From: Sandaracinaceae bacterium
GTDB lineage: Bacteria > Myxococcota_A > Polyangia > Polyangiales > Houyiibacteriaceae
DNA length: 22,951 nucleotides
Reading direction: 5' to 3'
Assembly: GCA_012514415.1 (NCBI GenBank)
Contig: JAAZAH010000240.1
Coordinates: 1 to 22,951, forward strand
Below the pieces are notes generated by a model. That model saw only the letters and a program-made list of their open reading frames with translations, was not told the origin of the DNA and did no database searches. The translations under genes and the position numbers were made by a program. Positions 7,527-15,457 of this stretch are shown here, one piece after another; within the stretch, counting starts at the first letter, position 1; the number at the start of each line of letters is the position of its first letter.

Positions 7527-8864
7527 TTATTCCGCTCGCGGAGGGGTGTACGTGCCCCAGCAGGTCTCGGGAGTGAGGCCCTCGCGGAGATAGGCCTCAT
7601 ACATGTCATCACCGCGGATCCGCGATTCGACGAAACTCAAGACCGCAAGCCTGACGATCTCGAGCTGAGCGTGCGGCGAAATCGCCGTGGGACGATCCTT
7701 GAACGAGCACGATCGCCCAAGAGGAGCGTTGGGATCGATCCCGGCCTCAACGCCACCGAGCTCGCCATAGCGGCCGAGGGTCTCCCCTCCGCCCTCATCC
7801 GTGTCGTTTTCATCGCTCTCACCATCCTCATCGTCATCGCGCCCTTCGATGCCAAGGATTCCACAAGCCGGTCCATCGGGATGCGGCTGGTTCGCGAAGA
7901 GCGCGCCCTGCTCGGTCACTCCGATATGCGTTCCGCCCTCGATGGAGACGAATGCGGCGGCCGGGCCCATCTTCTCAAAAGCGCTCGCTCCGCTCAGCTC
8001 ATATGGGACGATGGCATCCGATGTGGCCGCAACAAGCAAGAAGGGAAGATCGGGGCGCTCTTCATAAAATGACTCGAGGAACATCGAGGCGGGCGGGGCG
8101 AGCGCGAAACCGAAATCGAGACGGGGATCGCCGAGATCGCGGTGAAAGGCCGAAAGCAGACTCGTCATGCCTCCAAGTGAGACGCCCCCCACAATGAGTT
8201 TGTCCTCATCGATGCGAAGCCCCTCGGGCGGCGCATCGGCACCTTCTAGCGCCGCTTCCCCAAGCGCCCAATCGATGAGGGCGCTCACATCGCTCGGCTG
8301 GTTCACAACGTCGCCGATTTCGCGGACGGATCCCAACGCGGTGCGGGGAAATTGTACGGCAATCGACGCGACGCCGCGACTTGCAAGGAGCGCAAGGAGG
8401 CGCGGATTTTCGGCTCGGCTCGAGCTGAAGCCGTGGCCATAGACGAGCAGAGGCACGGCCTCATCGATGGGTCTCAGCTCGCCCTCCGCGTCGCGCGTGG
8501 CCGGAAAGCGTAAATCGAAGACGAGCGTTCGGTCGCACGGAAGATTCTCACCGCTCGCATAGCAACGCGCCGGGCGGGTCCAGCGGAGACCCCGGAGCGA
8601 GGCCACTTCGAACTCGCCTTCCGCAAGCACATCGTCCCGCTGAAGTGTGGCTCCGGACGGCTTCGCCTCGCAGACGGGGCGCATCATCGGAGGCGTGATA
8701 TCCTCATCGTCGCATCCGGGATCGCCGGGCTCACAAGAGGCATCCGCTTGCGGATCGTCATCCTCACCGCAACCCGCGAGCAGGATCGGCAAGATGAGGA
8801 AGCAGAGAAATCGGAGCACCGAGGGGAGAAACGGCGGGAAAGCGCCGGCTTTGAGTCGCTTCAT
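7527..8864 (-). CDS. Lipoprotein alpha/beta-hydrolase with an Asp-rich calcium-loop insert
   Basis: A 445-residue predicted lipoprotein: a basic/hydrophobic signal ending in lipobox LLAGC (lipidated Cys32), then an Asp/Cys-rich spacer. The hydrolase core (about 110-420) has YGHGF (142-146, oxyanion loop), nucleophile elbow GGVSLGG with Ser229, a likely acid at Asp283 (ATSDAIVPY) and His313 (GGTHIG). All three members of a catalytic triad can be placed. Residues 343-354 match the calcium-loop pattern DxDxDGxxDxxD, inserted after the catalytic His. Additional Cys pairs suggest disulfides, consistent with export. It resembles dienelactone hydrolase/PET-hydrolase-like esterases in general plan, but the substrate cannot be told. 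Its start at 8864 faces the kinase gene across a 145-base divergent region; rpe follows 52 bases downstream. Confidence 0.85.
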   Translation of the reverse strand: MKRLKAGAFPPFLPSVLRFLCFLILPILLAGCGEDDDPQADASCEPGDPGCDDEDITPPMMRPVCEAKPSGATLQRDDVLAEGEFEVASLRGLRWTRPARCYASGENLPCDRTLVFDLRFPATRDAEGELRPIDEAVPLLVYGHGFSSSRAENPRLLALLASRGVASIAVQFPRTALGSVREIGDVVNQPSDVSALIDWALGEAALEGADAPPEGLRIDEDKLIVGGVSLGGMTSLLSAFHRDLGDPRLDFGFALAPPASMFLESFYEERPDLPFLLVAATSDAIVPYELSGASAFEKMGPAAAFVSIEGGTHIGVTEQGALFANQPHPDGPACGILGIEGRDDDEDGESDENDTDEGGGETLGRYGELGGVEAGIDPNAPLGRSCSFKDRPTAISPHAQLEIVRLAVLSFVESRIRGDDMYEAYLREGLTPETCWGTYTPPRAE

Positions 8865-8897
8865 AGAGACAAAATCCTAGATCCTTGATAAGTAACT

Positions 8898-8917
8898 TGA
8901 AAACTACCGGTTTTTCA
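8898..8917. promoter_or_regulatory. Inverted repeat TGAAAA-N8-TTTTCA, possible operator
   Basis: Perfect 6-base arms (8898-8903 and 8912-8917) are separated by 8 bases containing ACCGGT. It sits in the AT-rich divergent region, 34 bases from the hydrolase start and about 92 from the kinase start. A 20-bp dyad of this type could bind a dimeric regulator. Chance occurrence is possible. Confidence 0.3.
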
Positions 8918-8978
8918 GGTCTCAATTCTGCGTCGAAACGAGAGGCCTTTCGCACTCCCAATCAATTTTTACCGCGTG

Positions 8979-8996
8979 AGCCTCTTTGCCGAGGCT
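8979..8996 (+). other. Stem-loop in the leader of the kinase gene
   Basis: AGCCTC (8979-8984) pairs with GAGGCT (8991-8996) around a 6-base loop, 13 bases before the ATG at 9010. The 3' arm carries GAGG, which could act as, or mask, a ribosome-binding site. The role is inferred only from position. Confidence 0.3.
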
Positions 8997-9009
8997 AAGC
9001 CGAGATCGC

Positions 9010-10482
9010 ATGGTTGCTCCTAGATATAATTTTCTTGAACGGCTCGCGGCCGGCGGAATGGCCGAAGTTTTCCTCGCGGAACAGACCAACGTCGAGGGCT
9101 TCAAAAAGAAGGTCGCGATCAAGCGCGTCCTGCCCCACCTGAGCGCAAACGAGAGCTTCATCGGTATGTTCCTTGACGAGGCGCGGCTCGGAGCGCGCCT
9201 TCAGAACGCCAATATCGTCTCGGTCCTCGACATCGGCGCGACAGAATCGGGCGATGGGTCCGAAAAGGCCTACTTCATCGTCATGGAGTACATCGACGGC
9301 TGCGATCTCAAGCGGCTGATCGAGTCCTATCGAAAGCGCAACGAAAAATTCCCACTGAAAGAGGCCATCTACATCGCGATCGAGGCCTGTAGCGGTCTAA
9401 GCTACGCCCATAACTTGGTCGATGAACAGGGCCGCCCCTGCAATATCGTCCACCGCGATATCTCCCCGCCCAACATCCTCATTTCGCGCGATGGTGAGGT
9501 GAAGGTCACGGACTTCGGCCTTGCCAAGGCGACGACCCAAATCGAAAAGACCGATCCGGGAATGGTGAAGGGGAAGTTCAGCTATCTCTCGCCCGAGGCG
9601 ACGCTCGGAGAAGAGGTGGACGCCCGCGCCGATATCTTCGCGCTCGGCGTCGTGCTTTGGGAGATGATCGCCGGTCGCCGCCTTTTCTACGGCGAGACGG
9701 ATTATAAGACGATCAAACTCGTCCAGAACGCCAACGTCCCGCGCTTACACCACTTCCATCCCGACGTGGACGAAAAGCTCGAGCGGATTCTCGATCGGGC
9801 GCTCGCGCGAGATCCGAACCAGCGCTACCAAACGGCCGCCGAATTCGGCAACGATCTCACGCAATATATCTTCGATCGCAATATGGCGGTGACGAAGTTC
9901 GACATCGCCAAACTCGTCAAGCGCACGCTCGACGATGAGGGGCAGCAGCCCAAGCCTCCCCAGAGCCTCATCGACCAGCTGATCCAAGAGGAACTCGGGC
10001 GCTTCACCTCCATCGACCAAAAGGACGATGGGAGCGAGGGTTCGACGCCTCTCGGTGAGGTGGACGCGGGAAACTTCGAAAATCCCGCCGATTGGTTCAG
10101 CGATGATGATTTTGGCGATGGCGATGGCGGGATCGCGGAGGCGGAGGCTGCACCGCCCGCGCCGGCACCGCCCGCAGCGCCCGCGGCAGCGCCACCGAGT
10201 CCTCCAGTTGCCGATAGGAGCGCGGCCTCGGCAGCGCCTCCTCTACCTCAGAGCGCCGCCCAAGCGCCGCGCCAACAAGCCGCGCCCGCCCAAGAAGCCG
10301 CTCCGTCCGCTTCTTCATCGTCTCCTCATCCGCCGGTTCCCGAAGCCGCAGACCCCGCGCCCGCGCCCCAGCCTTCCGCAACCAAAACTCAAGCAAAGAG
10401 CGGCTCGGGTCTCCTCGTTGCCGGGGGCGTCCTTCTCGCTGCCGCTGCGGCGGCCGCGTATTTCATGTTGGCCGGGGGTTAG
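9010..10482 (+). CDS. Tail-anchored Ser/Thr protein kinase
   Basis: 490 residues. The kinase domain (about 5-290) has the glycine loop AAGGMAEV (13-20), Lys38 in VAIKRV, the catalytic loop HRDISPPN (148-155, Asp150 and Asn155), DFG (168-170) and the activation segment ending LSPE (193-196). Ser in place of the usual Lys two residues after Asp150 is common in myxobacterial kinases. All residues needed for catalysis seem present. A partly acidic region (about 335-375) leads into an Ala/Pro/Ser-rich linker (about 380-460), then a single C-terminal membrane helix (about 466-488) that leaves almost nothing outside. The kinase therefore probably faces the cytoplasm on a flexible stalk with no extracytoplasmic sensor. 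The frame is also open from a TTG at 8986, but the ATG at 9010 directly precedes the kinase fold and is preferred. Substrates are unknown; the FHA activator in this window is a conceivable partner. Confidence 0.93.
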   Translation: MVAPRYNFLERLAAGGMAEVFLAEQTNVEGFKKKVAIKRVLPHLSANESFIGMFLDEARLGARLQNANIVSVLDIGATESGDGSEKAYFIVMEYIDGCDLKRLIESYRKRNEKFPLKEAIYIAIEACSGLSYAHNLVDEQGRPCNIVHRDISPPNILISRDGEVKVTDFGLAKATTQIEKTDPGMVKGKFSYLSPEATLGEEVDARADIFALGVVLWEMIAGRRLFYGETDYKTIKLVQNANVPRLHHFHPDVDEKLERILDRALARDPNQRYQTAAEFGNDLTQYIFDRNMAVTKFDIAKLVKRTLDDEGQQPKPPQSLIDQLIQEELGRFTSIDQKDDGSEGSTPLGEVDAGNFENPADWFSDDDFGDGDGGIAEAEAAPPAPAPPAAPAAAPPSPPVADRSAASAAPPLPQSAAQAPRQQAAPAQEAAPSASSSSPHPPVPEAADPAPAPQPSATKTQAKSGSGLLVAGGVLLAAAAAAAYFMLAGG

Positions 10483-10492
10483 CGGCTGAGGA

Positions 10493-10518
10493 AGCGCATT
10501 CATGCGGAGGGATGCGCT
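10493..10518 (+). other. Inverted repeat downstream of the kinase gene
   Basis: AGCGCAT (10493-10499) pairs with ATGCGCT (10512-10518) over a 12-base loop, 10 bases after the kinase stop. No T-tract follows, so it is not a classical terminator. It may be an mRNA 3'-end structure or chance. Confidence 0.3.
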
Positions 10519-10582
10519 CATGCCCTCTGGGAGTTAGAACGGGCGAGGAGATACCCATCCACTTGGCGAAGGAGAGCCTCGT

Positions 10583-11065
10583 ATGTCTACCCCCGCATTT
10601 CGTATCCTCGGACTTCAGCAGATCGCCATCGGCGCGCTCGATAAGGGCGAGCTCCGCCGGCTCTGGATCGATATTTTTGGGCTCAAGGAAAAAGGAACCT
10701 TCCGGAGCGAGCGCGAGAACGTCAACGAGGACATCCTCGAGCTCGGCGTCGGGCCCTTCGCGGTCGAGGTGGATTTGATGGAGCCGATCGATCCCGACAA
10801 GCGCCCCCGTGTGGATCAGCCGGCGCTCAACCACATCGGCCTCTGGGTCGACAATATCGAGGCGGCCGTGGAGTCGCTTAGCGCGCGCGGCGTCCGGTTT
10901 GCCCCGGGCGGCATCCGCAAGGGCGCAGCCGGCTTCAACGTCTGCTTCATCCACCCAAAGGGCAATGAAGACAAGCCCATTGGCGGTGCGGGCGTGCTGA
11001 TCGAGCTGGTCGAGGCGCCCCGGGAGCTGGTCGAGGCGTTCGATAAAATGGCCACCGCGCAGTGA
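10583..11065 (+). CDS. VOC/glyoxalase-fold protein
   Basis: 160 residues, the usual size for a two-module vicinal-oxygen-chelate protein. Module one begins LQQIAIGALD (11-20) and module two LNHIGLWVDNI (82-92), ending LIELVEAP (139-146). Likely metal ligands are Gln13, Glu62 or Glu67, His84 and Glu141. A Gln/Glu/His/Glu set is the arrangement of human glyoxalase I, whereas many bacterial enzymes have His in the first position. Lactoylglutathione lyase, methylmalonyl-CoA epimerase or another VOC activity are all possible; the fold is clear, but the reaction is not. AAGGAG lies 8 bases before the ATG, a good ribosome-binding site. It follows the kinase gene by 100 bases on the same strand. No signal peptide, so cytoplasmic. 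Confidence 0.88.
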   Translation: MSTPAFRILGLQQIAIGALDKGELRRLWIDIFGLKEKGTFRSERENVNEDILELGVGPFAVEVDLMEPIDPDKRPRVDQPALNHIGLWVDNIEAAVESLSARGVRFAPGGIRKGAAGFNVCFIHPKGNEDKPIGGAGVLIELVEAPRELVEAFDKMATAQ

Positions 11066-11245
11066 GCGCGGAGCGGAGCTGAACGCAAGATGAAGCGGAA
11101 GAGGGCAGCTCTGAGCGCGCCTGCTCTCGAGAAAATTCGCGAGGTCGCCGTGGGCGCTTCGTTCTCGCGAGGCTCTCGAGGCGCATGCCGCGGCTTCGTC
11201 TCTTCACGCGATCTGTGTCTCATCGCGCGTTTCGGAGACGCCGCC

Positions 11246-12352
11246 GTGCGCCGAACGTCGCTTCGGTTCGGGCTCCTTGCGCCCCTTCGACGGTTGGCGG
11301 CCCTGGCGTCTCTCATCTGCCTCTTTCTGCCCTCTCACGCAGATGCCGAACGGGTCGTCGTCCATCCGCCGCATATCGTTGGTGGCGAGGTTCTTCTGGG
11401 ACCCGCACGCCTTGAAGCCATCCACGCCGCCCTCCTCCGCGTCGTCCGCGATCTCGAATTGTTCCCCGTTCTCGAAGAGCTCCCCGGCGAGGGCTCCATC
11501 CCCGTTCCAAAAAGCCTCGCCGAATACCATGCGATCGCGCGCTTCTATGAAGCCGATTATGTGCTCGTCGCGGGGATCGAACCGCTCGAAGGCGGATACC
11601 AGCTTCATCTCTCGGTCTATTGGGCAAAAGGCGGACGGCTTGAACGCATCGTCTCGGACGTCCGGCATTCACGCGAAGACATTCGGCTCAAGGAGATCCT
11701 CTATTCGATGATCCGTCCGCGAGGGGTGGACGATTCGCGGGAGACGCTCGAGGGCTACGATTCGATCGCCCGCACCCTCGAGGCAGTCGAGAGCGCCGCG
11801 GCGCGACGTGAGATGGGGATCGAGGACACGCTGGCCGATCCGAACGAAGAGTTCGACGAAATCCTGCCTGAGGAGCTGAACGGAATTCCCGCTAAAAAGG
11901 CGTCGATCGCACCGCGTTTCGTTCAATCCTCCATCGCCCTCCGCTCCCTTGTACTTCACGACTCGAAGAGCCCCAATTCGATCACGGGCGCCGTCACTCT
12001 GCGCATCGGCCGCGCGACGCGAAGGGTTCCGCGCCTCGAAATGAGCGCGACGCTCGAGGTCGGCTTTGGCTCGGCCGGTTCGGTCGCGCTCTTTGGGGGA
12101 GGGACGTATTATTTCATCTCGCCGCCATCGCTCAAAGTCCGGATGGGGGCGAGCTTCGCGCTCGGACTCTACGGTGGCACCTCGGAGGGCATCTCGGGTG
12201 CAGCGTTCACCTCACGCGCATCGCTTGTCGCCGACATCGCCCTCAAGGGCCCTTTCCGCCTTCAGGTCGCCTTTCCCGAGGTGCAGTATTTCACGCTCTC
12301 CGGCGCGGCGCTCAATGTCGGCGCCTATCTCGGGGCGAGCACTCGGTTTTAG
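11246..12352 (+). CDS. Exported protein: FlgO/TolB-like N-terminal part and outer-membrane barrel-like C-terminal part
   Basis: I do not recognise this gene with certainty. From the GTG at 11246 it encodes 368 residues. A signal peptide (basic RRTSLRFGLLAPLRR, hydrophobic LAALASLICLFL, cleavage after SHADA) precedes an alpha/beta region (about 40-160). There, paired pieces such as RLEAIHAALLRVVRDL and YEADYVLVAGIEPLEGGY recall FlgO/TolB N-terminal domains, which assess or bind envelope components. The middle is acidic. The last 130 residues show alternating hydrophobic strands rich in Gly, Ser and Thr and end in Phe (GASTRF), as outer-membrane barrels do. The frame is open upstream to an ATG at 11090, but GGAG 8 bases before the GTG and the position of the signal peptide favour the shorter form. 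The 180 bases between the VOC stop and this start hold no other gene that I can see. Confidence 0.7.
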   Translation: MRRTSLRFGLLAPLRRLAALASLICLFLPSHADAERVVVHPPHIVGGEVLLGPARLEAIHAALLRVVRDLELFPVLEELPGEGSIPVPKSLAEYHAIARFYEADYVLVAGIEPLEGGYQLHLSVYWAKGGRLERIVSDVRHSREDIRLKEILYSMIRPRGVDDSRETLEGYDSIARTLEAVESAAARREMGIEDTLADPNEEFDEILPEELNGIPAKKASIAPRFVQSSIALRSLVLHDSKSPNSITGAVTLRIGRATRRVPRLEMSATLEVGFGSAGSVALFGGGTYYFISPPSLKVRMGASFALGLYGGTSEGISGAAFTSRASLVADIALKGPFRLQVAFPEVQYFTLSGAALNVGAYLGASTRF

Positions 12353-12403
12353 CCGCTGTGGTCGGGCGTGATAAAACCCGGGCATCCGACCGAAGCAATT
12401 GAT

Positions 12404-14584
12404 ATGGTGAGTTTCGTGCCGAGGCTTTCCGCAGCGTTCAAAATTCCGCGCCTTCCCTCGCGACCTTTGGGTCGGTCCGCGGCGATCTTTTTTGCATTGA
12501 TTGCCGGATTGCTCTCGGCCTGCGGGGGCACACAAGCTCCACGCACTTCCGCTCCCGCGCCGAGCCGGGAGGCGCTGTCGACCGCCGAGCTCGAATCTGC
12601 CCGAAGGCGCGTCTTTGCGCTTGAACATCCTGATCCAAAGCGCAGCGAGCTTCGCGACGCGATCCTCTACACCCTTGCGCTTCGAACGCCCGAGCTTCTG
12701 GAGAGCAGCGATCCGGAAAGCATCGACGCACACCTGCGCATGATGACCGAGCTTTTTTCGCCCGAGGAGCTCGATGAGCCGCGCCTCCCCGAAGAGCTCC
12801 GGCCCATCAGCGAGGGGATCCTCGCGGGCGCATCCAAGCGAGGCGATGAGGGACGGGCGCTCGCGGCTGCATTTCTCCTTGAGCGCACCACCGAGGAGCC
12901 TGACACCTATCGCGCGCTGATTCAGACCATCCATGACTGGAGCCGCGAGGCGCGAGAAGGGCTCTCGAGCGAGCTCGAGCGGCTCACGCAGCTGATTCAA
13001 GTTGTGGAGGAGGAGCTTGGACTTGTCCCGGCGCGTTCCATCGCCGATCGACTGGCGGGGCTCATCCTCGCTCGTCGCGACGCGCTCGTCCGCGAGCTTT
13101 CGGCGAGCCACGGATCGTTTTCTCCCTTTCCCGCACGGATGATCGGGCTTGCGCCGCTCGAACTCGCGGCGGTCGATCTCCGAAGCGGAGATGTCGAGAA
13201 GGCCATCGATCGCCTCGTCGCCATGAACGACACGATCCCCACGACGGCGCAATTCATCGACGTGCTCAAGCGCGCGCGGGGGGAGGATGCGGCGGCGGGA
13301 GACGCCCTCATCGAGCTTGCGGAGTTTTACCGAAGCGCCCGCCCCGACGTCTCGCTTGGAATTTGCCGGCGCGGGCTTCGTCGGCTCTCAGACGACGCAC
13401 GCTTCCCCGTCTGCCTTGCGCGCATCGCAGCCGATCGCGAAAATTACCTTGAGGCCACCGCGTATTATGCGGACGCCATTTCGACGAACGAAAAGGAAAG
13501 AGCGATCTACGACGAAGCGCTCTCGCAGCTGAGCACCTTCATCGAGCGAGGCATCTTCGAGCCGAACCCGCGCGTCGCGCGTTCCCTGGTCGCCCACGCC
13601 GAACGCATCTTTGAATCGCGCCGCGTTCATTTTCCTGGAACGCCCCCCTCTGTTCCCGAAGAACGCTTCGAATTTCTGGTCGGCACCCTTGAGATGAACG
13701 CGGGCGAGCCCGAAGAAGCGCTCCGGCGCTTCCACCGAAGTGTCGAGCTGCAGCCCTCGGCGCAAGCCTATACGCAGATCGGCAACCTCGCGCTCCGCAT
13801 CGGAAGACTCGATGAGGCCGCGCACGCTTTTCAGGAGGCCCTCGCCTTGAGCCCCGCCACGACGATGGCGAGTCTCCCGGTTCGCGCTGAGATTCTAAGA
13901 GCGTACGCCGAGCTTTTTTCTGCGCGTGGTGAGCGGGAGCGCGAGCGGACCATCCTCGAGGAGGCCCTGTCGCTGTGGGAGCGGGCCGAGCCCGCCTTTC
14001 TCGGCGAACGCGCTGGCCTCGTTGCGCTCAACCGCGGGCTCATCTTGAGGCGGCTCGGACGGCATGAAGAGGCACTTCTTGCATTTGACCGCGCCTTTAC
14101 GCTTTCTCCCAAACAACAGAGCATCTACGCTTCAATTCTGAGCTCGCTAACCACCGACCAGCGGCCCGATACAGAGCTTGCCGAGTCCACCCTTCGAAGG
14201 GCGCTTCAGCACCTGTCGCTCGATCCCGAATGGAAGGCGTATTTTGCGCTCTGGACGCGCCTCATCGCACTCCGAGAGGGTGTGAGCGAGCCCGCAATCG
14301 TCACGCATCTCCTCGAGGGTCTTTCGGCGGGGAAGGCGTGGGCCGGGAGACTCGCTCGCTTTGCCCTCGGACGCATGGACCGTGGCGATCTCATCGATTC
14401 GGCCGAAAATAAGGGTGAGCGTGCCGAAGCTCATTTTTATATCGCCCTCGATGCCCTCGCCAAAGGACAACCCGAGAGCTATCGGAGCGAGCTCGAGGCC
14501 GTCATCGAGACGGATATGGTGGCCTTCTATGAATATGAGATGGCCAGCGCGCTTCTCCGGGCGCTCCGTGCCGAGGCGCCCTAA
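12404..14584 (+). CDS. Large TPR-repeat lipoprotein
   Basis: 726 residues from the ATG at 12404; a GTG at 12368 would add 12 residues. A basic N-region and hydrophobic core end in lipobox LLSAC (lipidated Cys40), followed by a Thr/Ala/Pro-rich linker. The rest is nearly all alpha-helical with many Leu/Glu/Ala/Arg positions. Clear tetratricopeptide repeats lie around residues 435-565, for example AYTQIGNLALRIGRLDEAA and LNRGLILRRLGRHEEALLAF, each followed by a characteristic L-S-P. Such repeats serve as protein-binding scaffolds, here probably in the periplasm or on the outer membrane. No enzyme motif is visible. A hairpin, GGTCGG/CCGACC (12360-12365 and 12386-12391), lies between the previous stop and this start. 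The gene is 51 bases from the barrel-like gene and 9 from the CPBP gene, so all three are likely one transcript. Confidence 0.82.
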   Translation: MVSFVPRLSAAFKIPRLPSRPLGRSAAIFFALIAGLLSACGGTQAPRTSAPAPSREALSTAELESARRRVFALEHPDPKRSELRDAILYTLALRTPELLESSDPESIDAHLRMMTELFSPEELDEPRLPEELRPISEGILAGASKRGDEGRALAAAFLLERTTEEPDTYRALIQTIHDWSREAREGLSSELERLTQLIQVVEEELGLVPARSIADRLAGLILARRDALVRELSASHGSFSPFPARMIGLAPLELAAVDLRSGDVEKAIDRLVAMNDTIPTTAQFIDVLKRARGEDAAAGDALIELAEFYRSARPDVSLGICRRGLRRLSDDARFPVCLARIAADRENYLEATAYYADAISTNEKERAIYDEALSQLSTFIERGIFEPNPRVARSLVAHAERIFESRRVHFPGTPPSVPEERFEFLVGTLEMNAGEPEEALRRFHRSVELQPSAQAYTQIGNLALRIGRLDEAAHAFQEALALSPATTMASLPVRAEILRAYAELFSARGERERERTILEEALSLWERAEPAFLGERAGLVALNRGLILRRLGRHEEALLAFDRAFTLSPKQQSIYASILSSLTTDQRPDTELAESTLRRALQHLSLDPEWKAYFALWTRLIALREGVSEPAIVTHLLEGLSAGKAWAGRLARFALGRMDRGDLIDSAENKGERAEAHFYIALDALAKGQPESYRSELEAVIETDMVAFYEYEMASALLRALRAEAP

Positions 14585-14593
14585 TCTTCCCGA

Positions 14594-15448
14594 ATGTCGA
14601 AGGCGCTCCTCCCGAAGATCTCGATCCCGCAGGCGATCGGCCTCACCTTTCTTGCGAAGTTTTCGCTCGCGCTGCTCTTCACGCTCGCGGTTCACCTTCA
14701 CCGTGGAGACGCGGCCGCGCTCGCCGGGCGCCTTGCGAGCGATCCCTTCATCCTCGCTTCCATCCAGTTTATCGCTTTTGGAGGAGTGCTCGCGCTCGGT
14801 CTTGCCCTCGCAGCGCCAAAGGAGTCGCTCCCGGATGCCATCGCGCTCCGGCGCATCGGAGCGCGGGAGCTGCTCACGTCGCTCATCGCGGGCCTTGCGC
14901 TCGCCATCGTCCTCTCCGAGGCGGATAATCTCCTCCGCGAGCTAAGGCCCCTTCGCGAGCATGAACGCGCGCAGCTCTCGCGTCTGCTCGATCAAGACGG
15001 GCTCATCCGCCATCTCGGCCTTGCCTTTGCCATCTCCATCGTCGCGCCGATCACCGAAGAGGCCCTCTTCCGCGGGCTCATCCTTCGCGGGCTCGCTCGG
15101 ACGCGCGGACCTTACCTCGCGCTCCTCTTGAGCGCCGTTCTCTTTGGGCTCGGGCATATCGACCCTTCGCCCGATTTGAACTGGCCGACATTCTTTGTGA
15201 CTTTCGCCGCCGGCCTCTATCTCGGTTGGATCACGCTCGTTTCGGGTTCGATCACTCCCGCCATCCTGATTCACGCCGCGCATAATGCCGTCGCGCTGAT
15301 TCCGGCCGATCGCTTCCTCATCCGAGGCCTCAACGACCTCAGCGATGAAACCACGCACCTTCCCGTTGCCTCGGTCGCGGTTGCGGCGCTCTCTCTCCTC
15401 ATCGCCGCTGTCTTCTTTACGCGGCGCGATCCATCCACTACATCCTGA
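14594..15448 (+). CDS. CPBP-family intramembrane glutamic protease homologue
   Basis: 284 residues with about 7-8 hydrophobic segments. The CPBP/Rce1-like (Abi, PF02517) active-site motifs are all present: EEALFR (Glu155, Glu156 and Arg160), FGLGH (184-188) and HAAHN (227-231, His227 and Asn231). Eukaryotic Rce1 cleaves prenylated proteins; bacterial members have mostly unknown substrates and include bacteriocin-immunity proteins. The family signature is intact, so it should be catalytic. It begins 9 bases after the TPR lipoprotein stop with no strong Shine-Dalgarno site, suggesting translation coupled to its neighbour. The patatin-fold gene follows 9 bases after its stop. Confidence 0.9.
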   Translation: MSKALLPKISIPQAIGLTFLAKFSLALLFTLAVHLHRGDAAALAGRLASDPFILASIQFIAFGGVLALGLALAAPKESLPDAIALRRIGARELLTSLIAGLALAIVLSEADNLLRELRPLREHERAQLSRLLDQDGLIRHLGLAFAISIVAPITEEALFRGLILRGLARTRGPYLALLLSAVLFGLGHIDPSPDLNWPTFFVTFAAGLYLGWITLVSGSITPAILIHAAHNAVALIPADRFLIRGLNDLSDETTHLPVASVAVAALSLLIAAVFFTRRDPSTTS

Positions 15449-15457
15449 AGCGTCAAA

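Larger units (their letters stand above)
8865..9009. promoter_or_regulatory. Divergent promoter region between the hydrolase and kinase genes
   Basis: These 145 bases separate two divergent genes and are clearly richer in A and T than their surroundings, as expected of promoters. I could not place -35/-10 boxes with confidence on either strand. The region holds the inverted repeat at 8898-8917 and a stem-loop at 8979-8996. Confidence 0.5.

Noticed and set aside
7475..7612. N-terminal extension of Rpe up to an ATG at 7612
   Set aside because: It would add 46 residues absent from the family and overlap the preceding lipoprotein gene; the GTG at 7474 gives the normal length.
5049..10576. The 15-mer ATCCACTTGGCGAAG occurring near 5053 and near 10558
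   Set aside because: A single shared 15-mer is expected by chance about once in a window of this size when both strands are counted, and one copy is inside coding sequence.
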